From Pyrinomonadaceae bacterium (GTDB lineage: Bacteria > Acidobacteriota > Blastocatellia > Pyrinomonadales > Pyrinomonadaceae), in assembly GCA_013812905.1 (NCBI GenBank), contig JACCSP010000271.1, positions 1 to 37,584 of the forward strand: a stretch of 37,584 nt of DNA. The letters are read 5' to 3'. The notes beneath the pieces are model-generated. The model searched no databases. It was given only the letters and a program-made list of their open reading frames with translations, and was not told where the DNA came from. Numbering within the stretch: the first letter of the stretch is position 1; every line of letters begins with the position of its first letter. This document shows positions 9,240 to 16,049 of the stretch, piece after piece. Position numbers and translations under genes: made by a program.

Positions 9240-9986
9240 TCAGGTGAAGGACGGAGGCGGAGGCGGCAGAATCGGACCTGGAACCTCGCCCAGACCGAAC
9301 ACTTGTTCGTAGGCGACGGCGATGGCGGCCAAAGTGACCGGAAGTGCCAGAAATATCCCCACATAACAAAGCAGCACGCCGGCAAATCCTATCAGTCCAT
9401 TGAGCAGCAGCAGCCCAAGCAAGGGCCAGAAATTTGCGAGAGCACCCCTGGCGCTCAGCTTGACGGCGTCAATACCTGACATCTTGCGGTCAACTATTAG
9501 CGGATAAGAAAACGTGAATATGACGGAAAGGAGGATTATTAAGACCATCATAATCAGGCCAAACACTACCAGCACAGCGAAGAAACCGATGAGAGTCGAC
9601 GGGTCAGGGTCGCGGCCTTGCCGCGGCATGATCAAGAAGAGCCCGCCATAAAGCGCGATGTAGAACGGAATGATAATTATTACGATGGGAAGGTAATGTA
9701 CGAGGGTGGCCACGACGCTCTCACCGAAGAAGTCGAAACCTTTGAAGAGAGCTCCAAACTCCACCGTTTGGCCGCGCCGACGCTGGAAGACTGAGAGATA
9801 AATTCCACACATCATTGGACCAAACATAATGCCGAAAGGCACCAGGCTGCCCAGGATAATCGCCACGGCAGACATCCCAACAAAGAGCCAGTACTGATCC
9901 CTCACCAGGATCCAGCCGGTTTTAAGACAGTAAATTGGCTGAACGGCGCCGCGCTTGCTTGGAGTTGCAGGTGAGAAGTTCTGCAT
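9240..9986 (-). CDS. Polytopic membrane protein of unknown function
   Basis: A 248-aa integral membrane protein that I cannot assign to a function. A cytosolic N-terminal segment (FSPATPSKRGAVQPIYCLKTGW) precedes about five to six hydrophobic stretches. The most obvious are near 35-60, 88-115, 130-165 and 185-225. The C-terminus is a proline tract ending PPPPPSF. It resembles small uncharacterised membrane families of the DUF975/DUF2189 type by general layout only. It lies 13 nt after the SGNH gene and 12 nt before allB. A role in purine uptake is conceivable but unproven. It lacks the cytochrome c domain and size of the membrane urate oxidase PuuD. Confidence 0.85.
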   Translation of the reverse strand: MQNFSPATPSKRGAVQPIYCLKTGWILVRDQYWLFVGMSAVAIILGSLVPFGIMFGPMMCGIYLSVFQRRRGQTVEFGALFKGFDFFGESVVATLVHYLPIVIIIIPFYIALYGGLFLIMPRQGRDPDPSTLIGFFAVLVVFGLIMMVLIILLSVIFTFSYPLIVDRKMSGIDAVKLSARGALANFWPLLGLLLLNGLIGFAGVLLCYVGIFLALPVTLAAIAVAYEQVFGLGEVPGPILPPPPPSFT

Positions 9987-9999
9987 CTTTGAAGTTCTT

Positions 10000-11214
10000 C
10001 TAGTTTGCGGGCTTCGCTTTCAAGGAAGTTGCATTTCTTACCCAACCCGCTGTTTTGACTAGCCAATGTAGTTGACCTTTGATTGCTTCCGTATAGATCA
10101 GGGCGCCCATCTTATTAGGGTGTCCCAATGAGGCGTAGCGACAAGCCAGTTGCTTAGCCTCTCGACGTTCTTTTTGCACCTTGTCTTCCTTCTTGTCTTT
10201 CGGTCGTTTGTAGGTCTCCTTACAACTCTTGCTGCGCCGGTCCCTTACCTGATCATTGGGCTTATAAGCTGCGGTACCTAACGTCAACACCACAATCGCG
10301 TGTCGCAAGCCTGAGTAATTTGTGGATCCGAACATGAAATTCCAGAGTAGCGTATCAGGCGCGGAAAAAGCGTGCTCAGGCGAAAACTGAATCTCAGCGA
10401 ATAGGACTCTCGGTTCTACCGCGCTTTGCCCTAGATCCGAGTTTACTGCCTCGACTGCACGGGCGAGATTCCGGGTTGAAACCCGGTGCCAGAGCTCTGA
10501 AATCGCCACCAGGTTTGCGCGCATTTGCTTATCGCTCATCCGCTTGGATTCAGGTTTTTGCGTCGTAAGGCTTTTAACCAGCAGTCGCGCGAAACTATTA
10601 TCGTCGCTCAGTGGCGAGATAATATTGTAGTAACCGGAAACCACGACATATGCATTGGGAAACTCCCGAATAATCCGCTGTAGGAGGGATTGCATCCGAC
10701 CACCGCACTTCTCTCTAATGCTGGCCTCTAGTCGATCCAACGCGGTTGCAGCGTCCAAAAGATTTCGCACATCCACGTCGTTAATACAGCCATTGACCAA
10801 TACGAGATCCACTTGGGCAGGATCGCCGTAATACTTCCTAGCGGCATCAACCTGCTCGTTGATGGTGGGCCTCAATAGGTTTACTTCACCATCCTTAGAG
10901 GTGAACATTTCCGACCCGAGGGTGGCTTCGATTGCAGCTCCGGAATGCGCTTCAATTCTCTCCCTCACGTCTCTTCCGGTCTTCTCCTGAAGCCAGTTTT
11001 TGAGTCGCCACCAGGCCTTGTCCGGCGTCTTCAATCCCTGACCCCACATTATCGAATCGCCCAGCACCAACATGTGTAACGGATCGCCCGCGATCGAATT
11101 GCTGCGGACAGCTGCGGGCTGCTGGCCGAAGCTTGAATTGACCGCCGCCAGCACAAGTATGCAGATCACCATCGCAGCGCTGCTCGAGCTGACAATAGAC
11201 CTTCGAATTAACAT
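10000..11214 (-). CDS. Exported SGNH/GDSL-type hydrolase
   Basis: A 404-aa protein with an N-terminal signal peptide (hydrophobic 12-28, likely cut after SSFG-Q). SGNH block I is LGDSIMWGQG, with nucleophile Ser54. NGCINDVD (141-148) fits block III, and GHPN (364-367) carries the catalytic His365 of block V. These enzymes are esterases, lipases or carbohydrate acetyl-esterases; the substrate is not predictable. An unusually basic, Lys/Arg-rich stretch (about 323-355) lies just before block V and may be a surface insertion. The gene interrupts the purine-catabolism series and has no obvious catalytic place in it. Confidence 0.85.
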   Translation of the reverse strand: MLIRRSIVSSSSAAMVICILVLAAVNSSFGQQPAAVRSNSIAGDPLHMLVLGDSIMWGQGLKTPDKAWWRLKNWLQEKTGRDVRERIEAHSGAAIEATLGSEMFTSKDGEVNLLRPTINEQVDAARKYYGDPAQVDLVLVNGCINDVDVRNLLDAATALDRLEASIREKCGGRMQSLLQRIIREFPNAYVVVSGYYNIISPLSDDNSFARLLVKSLTTQKPESKRMSDKQMRANLVAISELWHRVSTRNLARAVEAVNSDLGQSAVEPRVLFAEIQFSPEHAFSAPDTLLWNFMFGSTNYSGLRHAIVVLTLGTAAYKPNDQVRDRRSKSCKETYKRPKDKKEDKVQKERREAKQLACRYASLGHPNKMGALIYTEAIKGQLHWLVKTAGWVRNATSLKAKPAN

Positions 11215-11294
11215 GCAAGTCTCATGGACCGTTTAGAGTTAACACCAGAATCATTGGTCTGTCCACAAAGACTTGCGGCAACTCTATCAGGCTA

Positions 11295-12161
11295 TTAGGG
11301 AGTTGACTGGAGGCTGTAGAGGAAGTCGTTAAGCAGGTTAAGGCTCACTCTAATTCGATAGTTGGCCGTTGATCGAATGTCGTCAATTGGCACGATCTCG
11401 CGGGCCAGTGTGGCCTTGCCGATTTCGGGCAATTGGTCGATTGCCTGGCCGCGCAGGGCGGCTTCTGTTTTGACGCAACGGATCGGAATCGGCGCAACAC
11501 TTCCCAAGGCAATTCGGACATCCGCCAGACGCTCATCGTCGGTCGCGGCAGTTGCGGCAAAGCACACTTTTGAGATGGCCTGCGCTTTTCGGGTGCCGAC
11601 CTTACGATAGTACTGCGTCAGATTTTTGGTCGATCGTGGCAGACGAATGCGCGCCAACAGTTCGTGAGGCTGGATGTTCATCTGTTTGTAGCCCGTGTGA
11701 AAGCCGTGATATGGAACCCGGCGCGAACCTAGGGTGGAGATCAGTTCCAACTCCGCGTCGTAAACCAGCAAGGCAGGGGGCGAGTCAGCAGCCGGTGAAG
11801 CGTTGGCAATGTTCCCCCCGAGCGTGCCGCGGTTCTGAATCGCCAGACCACCAGTTTCGCTCGCGGCCTGGCAAAGCATGGGAAATTCCGCGCGCAGAAC
11901 GGCATGCGACTGAATCTCGGTGTAGGTTGTCAGGGCGCCGATGATTACCTGACTGTTGGCCACCTCAATCCCGCGCAGCTCTTTCAGGTTCAAAATGTTG
12001 ACGTAGTTTCTGTGGGCAAGCTTGCCGGCTTCCAGCAGCACCATTAGATCAGTGCCCCCGGCGAAGGGCTTCCAGACGCCGGGCTCACGCGCGAGGAATT
12101 CCAGCGTCTCAGGCAGGGAACCCGGCGTGAACAGTTGAAAATGGGGAATATAGGCCCGCAA
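11295..12161 (-). CDS. xdhB: Xanthine dehydrogenase, FAD-binding subunit
   Basis: A 288-aa flavin subunit of a molybdo-flavo dehydrogenase. It passes electrons from the 2Fe-2S subunit to NAD+ or another acceptor. FAD-binding motifs are PFAGGTD (32-38) and TLGGNIANASPAADSPPA (113-130), followed by the CO-dehydrogenase flavoprotein C-terminal domain. The start is TTG at 12161, giving the family-typical MRAY opening, with AAGGA upstream. It is separated from the 2Fe-2S subunit gene by the NTase/small-ORF pair plus a 182-bp gap, so it may be transcribed or translated less tightly with its partners. Confidence 0.92.
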   Translation of the reverse strand: MRAYIPHFQLFTPGSLPETLEFLAREPGVWKPFAGGTDLMVLLEAGKLAHRNYVNILNLKELRGIEVANSQVIIGALTTYTEIQSHAVLRAEFPMLCQAASETGGLAIQNRGTLGGNIANASPAADSPPALLVYDAELELISTLGSRRVPYHGFHTGYKQMNIQPHELLARIRLPRSTKNLTQYYRKVGTRKAQAISKVCFAATAATDDERLADVRIALGSVAPIPIRCVKTEAALRGQAIDQLPEIGKATLAREIVPIDDIRSTANYRIRVSLNLLNDFLYSLQSTP

Positions 12162-12220
12162 CGACTAGTGTCCTTAATTTGCAGGGACACGATCCACTAA
12201 ATCCGACTAAATGAACAAAT

Positions 12221-12250
12221 TTTCGTGCTAGTTCGCGTAGTTTCGTGGAT
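12221..12250. repeat. Three tandem TTTCGTG-type 9-11-mers
   Basis: Three near-identical words follow each other: TTTCGTGCTAG, TTCGCGTAG and TTTCGTGGAT. They lie in the 182-bp gap upstream of the FAD-subunit gene. Similar 'TTTCGTG...TTTCGTGGAT' strings are, from general memory, dispersed in many environmental bacterial genomes. Their function is unknown. Confidence 0.4.
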
Positions 12251-12343
12251 CGCATGTGTCAACCCAACCCTTGCACAAGCCGGAAGAAACTGCGGACTTG
12301 TTTCCAAAGCACAAAGAAAGACTAAAATAATGACACTGCCCTC

Positions 12344-12538
12344 TCATTTGTTTTCGCGCTTGTCATACTTTGAAATGTCAGGGGCCTTTGAAATGATGGC
12401 GGCGTTCTTGACCTCGGTCTTTCTTGGCTCTGCGCCAAGGATTTTTGCTGTCGCCAGGGACAAACAAAGTCTGCGTAGCTGAGACACCCGCTTAAGGCGA
12501 GTGGTAACTGCCCCGGACGACATGTCAACTTTCAACAT
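12344..12538 (-). CDS. Small conserved-looking protein overlapping the NTase
   Basis: A 64-codon ORF not assignable to a known function. The ATG at 12538 has a strong Shine-Dalgarno, AGGAG, 6 nt upstream. It overlaps the last 14 nt of the NTase gene in another frame, typical of coupled genes. The N-terminal half has a pattern I recall from small hypothetical proteins of soil bacteria: KVDMSSGAVTTRLKRVSQ followed by LRRLCLSLA. The C-terminal half is lysine-rich and polar. A longer reading from 12577 has no such start signal. It could be the partner (antitoxin, toxin or regulator) of the NTase. The coding call rests on the start signal and the overlap. Confidence 0.6.
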   Translation of the reverse strand: MLKVDMSSGAVTTRLKRVSQLRRLCLSLATAKILGAEPRKTEVKNAAIISKAPDISKYDKRENK

Positions 12539-12998
12539 CAGAGTCTCCTGATTGCAGGACTCTGATGTCGTCCTCATCCTGTCCGCTACCTCGCAACCTT
12601 TTTAGGGAAATCAGCCCGCTACGCGAAACAACTGATAATTTGCCACCTTCCCAATCCGCTACAGTTCGCGACTCCCATAGCGGGAAAATCTCGGGTGTTA
12701 CCAGCAGAAAATCCAGTGAGAGAAGATCGCCCGACTCCGGGTCCATCTTTGAAATCCGTCGTATCTCAATTACTCCGTTCGCAAAGCTTAAATCCTTTCC
12801 GCGAATGTTGTAACCGAGCGTGAGCGCAGCGCTTAACGACTTCTCCAGTGATTCGGAAAGGATCAGCATGTCGATATCGATAGTTGCTCGCGGTCGCGCG
12901 TGAATGGCCATGGCCAATCCCCCGCACAAGGCGTAATCGATGCCATGCTCATCGAATAGACGGATCAGCTTACTAAGTTCGTCGTATAGGTCGAGCAT
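12525..12998 (-). CDS. Minimal nucleotidyltransferase (AbiEii/MNT-like)
   Basis: A 157-aa protein with the Pol-beta-like nucleotidyltransferase signature. YALCGGLAMAIHARPR contains the GG of the nucleotide-binding helix (26-27), and TIDIDMLI supplies the metal-binding Asp41 and Asp43. Such stand-alone NTases often work in two-gene toxin-antitoxin or abortive-infection systems, adding nucleotides to RNA or protein. Its ATG overlaps the xdhC stop by one base (TGATG), so it is translated with the 2Fe-2S subunit. The small ORF behind it overlaps by 14 nt. It has no known role in purine oxidation. The subfamily cannot be set by eye. Confidence 0.8.
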   Translation of the reverse strand: MLDLYDELSKLIRLFDEHGIDYALCGGLAMAIHARPRATIDIDMLILSESLEKSLSAALTLGYNIRGKDLSFANGVIEIRRISKMDPESGDLLSLDFLLVTPEIFPLWESRTVADWEGGKLSVVSRSGLISLKRLRGSGQDEDDIRVLQSGDSDVES

Positions 12999-13486
12999 CA
13001 GGCATCAACCTGTTTGCTGCAGGCGCGTACAATTGAGTCGAAGATCTTCGTATAGCCAGTGCAGCGGCAGAGATTGCCGGCAAGTCCGGTGCGAATGTCA
13101 CTTTCAGTCGGATTAGGATTTCGTTCCAGCAGATCTACCGCGGCCATCACCATGCCCGGCGTGCAGATGCCACATTGCGCTCCGCCGTACTCGATAAAAG
13201 CCTGTTGCACAGCATGCAATTGATCAGCGCCGGCAACGCCTTCGATCGTTTTGATCGATGCGCCTTCGACTTGCGCCATCGGCACCAGGCAACTGTTCAC
13301 GATTCGACCGTTGATGAAGACTGCACAGGCGCCACACTCACCCTCCCCGCAACCTTCCTTTGATCCGGTCAGCTGTAACTTCTCACGAAGCACGTCGAGC
13401 AGACGCTCCATCGGAAAGGCCTGAAGAGTTCTCGGCTCCTCGTTCACAATGCAGTGAAGGTGAATCTTCCCAGGTGTCTCGGACAT
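12998..13486 (-). CDS. xdhC: Xanthine dehydrogenase, 2Fe-2S subunit
   Basis: A 162-aa iron-sulfur subunit carrying two 2Fe-2S clusters. The N-terminal plant-type ferredoxin cluster uses Cys46, Cys51, Cys54 and Cys66 (GCGEGECGAC). The C-terminal cluster uses Cys105, Cys108, Cys140 and Cys142 (CGICTPG and CRCTGY). All eight ligands are present. It relays electrons from the molybdenum centre to FAD. The ATG at 13486 lies 208 bp after the large-subunit gene, and a hairpin precedes it. Its stop overlaps the NTase start. A CO-dehydrogenase or other hydroxylase small subunit looks similar; xanthine is chosen from the purine neighbours. Confidence 0.93.
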   Translation of the reverse strand: MSETPGKIHLHCIVNEEPRTLQAFPMERLLDVLREKLQLTGSKEGCGEGECGACAVFINGRIVNSCLVPMAQVEGASIKTIEGVAGADQLHAVQQAFIEYGGAQCGICTPGMVMAAVDLLERNPNPTESDIRTGLAGNLCRCTGYTKIFDSIVRACSKQVDA

Positions 13487-13500
13487 TGGTCTCAGCTATA

Positions 13501-13528
13501 GGGAAACTTTCAGTGCCAATAGTTTCCT
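13501..13528 (-). promoter_or_regulatory. Leader hairpin ahead of the 2Fe-2S subunit gene
   Basis: GGAAACT (13502-13508) and AGTTTCC (13521-13527) form a perfect 7-bp stem with a 12-nt loop. It sits 15-40 nt upstream of the xdhC ATG in the mRNA. A second GC-rich stem (GGGGC 13550-13554, GCCCC 13564-13568) lies further upstream. They may affect translation or processing between xdhA and xdhC; there is no T-run. Confidence 0.3.
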
Positions 13529-13694
13529 AGCGACGTCCTTCTGCTCGGAGGGGCCGCCTGATAGCCCCATCGAGGTTAACAACTTGAGAAGGCGTAGTCG
13601 CTTCTTACATCGGGCGGCGAAGCCGTAGCGAGGATCGACTGGTTACCTTGCACAGTTAGGGAGAAACTGAAGCCGGTGCCCGCATCTCTCACCC

Positions 13695-15935
13695 TCAAGC
13701 AACTCCCAACTCCTCCATCAGCGATTCCGGCATTAGCGGCACATGACTGATGCTCACTCCAGTGGCGTTCTCAATAGCACTGAGAATTGCAGGCGCAGCA
13801 CCGTCCATCGGCAGCTCACCAATCCCTTTCGCGCCGGCGGGTCCGTAGCTGTATGGGTTCTCTTCAAAATAAACTCGAATCGGCGGAATGTCGGCCGGAG
13901 TGGGAATGATGTAGTTGGTCATCTGGTTGTTGGCCATGCGGCCGTTTGCCCAAACCACGTTTTCAAAAAGCGTGAATCCAATCCCTTGCGCTACACCACC
14001 CTCGATCTGTCCGGCTGCCAGAACCGGATTGATAACTTTGCCAACTTCCTGCACCGCCACAAAATCCTGCACGTGAGCTTCATAAGTGAGCATGTCAACC
14101 GTGACTTCCGCCACGTAAACCGCCCAGGCGTAGGTGCCATAAGCGTCGCCCTGATACTTCTGATCGTCCCAGAAGACATTGGGAGGCGGCTGATATTTGC
14201 TGTAAGACTTCAGCGGCCCGTGAGCCTTGATGTATTCATAGCATGCTCTTTGAAACTCTGACCGCGTGTAGCCTTCCTTCAGATATCCACTGGCGATCAA
14301 TGCCTGCTTTAAACCGAGCACTGCTGATTCGACCAGCTTGCCCACCACCATGCAAGTGCGAGACGCGACCGTGGGTCCGCTATTGGGAACGTTTGCGGTG
14401 TCCGGCTGGGTGACTTCGAACAGCTGGTGGTCCAAACCCAAGGCGTCCGCGGCGATTTGCGCGAAGATCGTATTGGTGCCCTGCCCTATCTCCGTGCTCG
14501 CCGCGAGAATCTTTACCCGGCCTTCGGCCGTAGCCTCGGCTCCCACTACTGATGCCAAATAGACCTCGCCGGAGCCGGTAAATCCTGCACCGTGCATGAA
14601 GGACGCGAAGCCGATGCCTTTCTTAACGCGGGCTGCAGGATTATCTGCGGCAAATCTTTCTTTCTTCGCATGGTAATCCGTTAAATCAAGGGCGCGATCC
14701 AGCAACGCTTCCATTTCCACCTTCTCGCGAATCACCTGACTGGTCGCGGTGGTTTGTCCCTCCCGAACGAAGTTTCGCCGGCGAAACTCTTCGGGCGTCA
14801 ACCCGACAGCGTGGGCAACCTTATCCATCTGCCGCTCGAGCGCGAAAATACTCTGGGGCGCGCCGAAACCGCGAAAAGCGCCATGCGGAGGTACGTTGGT
14901 CGCGACTGCCTGGCTGCGGATCCGCACGTTCGGACACGAGTAAGGCCCGGCCGCGTGGATCGTTCCGCGAGATAGAACTACCGGAGAAAGCGTGCAGTAG
15001 GCGCCACCATCGATGACAAAAATGATTTCCATCGCGAGCAGTTTGCCGTCTTTCGTGACCGCCGTTTTGTGTCTCGTGCTTGAGGGGTGACGTTTGGTGG
15101 TGGCCACCATATCTTCCGCACGGTCGTAAATAATCTTGACGGGTCTACCAGACTTCCAGGCCAGCAGCCCCGCGTGGCCCGCAATCAGCGAAGGATACTC
15201 TTCCTTGCCGCCAAAGCCGCCGCCGGTTTCAGTCTGAATCACTCGAATCTTATCCTCCGGTAATGCAAAAAGTTTAACAAGGGCTTTGTGCACATAATAA
15301 GGACACTGCATGGAACCCCAAACCATTACGCCCTGATCGGGGTTCGCGATGGCGATCACTCCATTGTTTTCGATGTAAAGCTGCTCCTGCGCGCCAGTGT
15401 GATACTCCGCTTCGACGATATGATCGGCCAGCGCCCAGACATCGTCTACGTTGCCCTTATCTACCAGAAATGATTTGAAAACGTTGTCATCTCCCCAGAC
15501 GATCTGCTTACGCGCTAACGAATCTTCGAGGGAGAAGATCGCCGGCCACTCTTCAGTCTCGATGCGCACATTGCGGAGCGCTTCCTGGAGCAGGTACTTA
15601 TCAGGATGCGCGAGGAGAACTATTGGTTCTTGCGGGTGATTAATAAGCTCCCCTGCAAGATAAGGCTGGTCATTGAGAATGAGGGCGACGTAATTCTCCC
15701 CAGGAATATCCGTAGCGGTGACGATCGTGAATTCATCCCAGGGAATCTCACCTTCGAACAAAATGTTTTTGATCCGGCCCCGGGCAATCGTGCTGCGTAC
15801 AGTCGCGCCATGAAGCATTCCGGGAAAAGCTAGATCGTCAACATACAGCGCCTGTCCGGTAACTTTCTTTCGGCCTTCCTTGCGAGGAACCGATTTGCCA
15901 ACAAACTGATTATCTGTTTTCGTGTTGACAGACAT
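13695..15935 (-). CDS. xdhA: Xanthine dehydrogenase, molybdopterin-binding subunit
   Basis: A 746-aa catalytic subunit that hydroxylates hypoxanthine and xanthine to urate at a molybdenum cofactor. The N-terminal part begins SVPRKEGRKKVTG and the ald-Xan-dh hammerhead domain follows. Cofactor motifs are ETGGGFGGKEE (236-246), GAFRGFGAPQ (352-361) and EIGQGTNT. GAKGIGELPMDG near the C-terminus contains the catalytic Glu. The ATG at 15935 has AAGG upstream. It is the first gene of the minus-strand purine series. Substrate assignment rests on family plus the allB-alc-uraD-hiuH neighbours; aldehyde or nicotinate oxidases share these motifs. Confidence 0.92.
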   Translation of the reverse strand: MSVNTKTDNQFVGKSVPRKEGRKKVTGQALYVDDLAFPGMLHGATVRSTIARGRIKNILFEGEIPWDEFTIVTATDIPGENYVALILNDQPYLAGELINHPQEPIVLLAHPDKYLLQEALRNVRIETEEWPAIFSLEDSLARKQIVWGDDNVFKSFLVDKGNVDDVWALADHIVEAEYHTGAQEQLYIENNGVIAIANPDQGVMVWGSMQCPYYVHKALVKLFALPEDKIRVIQTETGGGFGGKEEYPSLIAGHAGLLAWKSGRPVKIIYDRAEDMVATTKRHPSSTRHKTAVTKDGKLLAMEIIFVIDGGAYCTLSPVVLSRGTIHAAGPYSCPNVRIRSQAVATNVPPHGAFRGFGAPQSIFALERQMDKVAHAVGLTPEEFRRRNFVREGQTTATSQVIREKVEMEALLDRALDLTDYHAKKERFAADNPAARVKKGIGFASFMHGAGFTGSGEVYLASVVGAEATAEGRVKILAASTEIGQGTNTIFAQIAADALGLDHQLFEVTQPDTANVPNSGPTVASRTCMVVGKLVESAVLGLKQALIASGYLKEGYTRSEFQRACYEYIKAHGPLKSYSKYQPPPNVFWDDQKYQGDAYGTYAWAVYVAEVTVDMLTYEAHVQDFVAVQEVGKVINPVLAAGQIEGGVAQGIGFTLFENVVWANGRMANNQMTNYIIPTPADIPPIRVYFEENPYSYGPAGAKGIGELPMDGAAPAILSAIENATGVSISHVPLMPESLMEELGVA

Positions 15936-16049
15936 TACCTTACAACTTCATTCAAGTCGGACAATTTCATTCACCCTTGGCTTCTGAGAAGTGCTCTCAC
16001 TCTTCTGAAGTGGGATAGCTGCGGCGGCACCTTGGAATTGACCGATGAT

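Noticed and set aside
9240-9986. Membrane protein as the missing urate oxidase (PuuD type)
   Set aside because: At 248 aa it is too short, has no CxxCH haem motif and shows no similarity that I can see to PuuD.
12225-12482. 85-codon plus-strand frame opposite the small NTase-linked ORF
   Set aside because: No start signal and no recognisable content; the minus-strand ORF has a good Shine-Dalgarno and overlap with the NTase.
13612-13622. CGGCGAAGCCG mini-hairpin
   Set aside because: A 4-bp stem is too short to mean much in GC-rich DNA.
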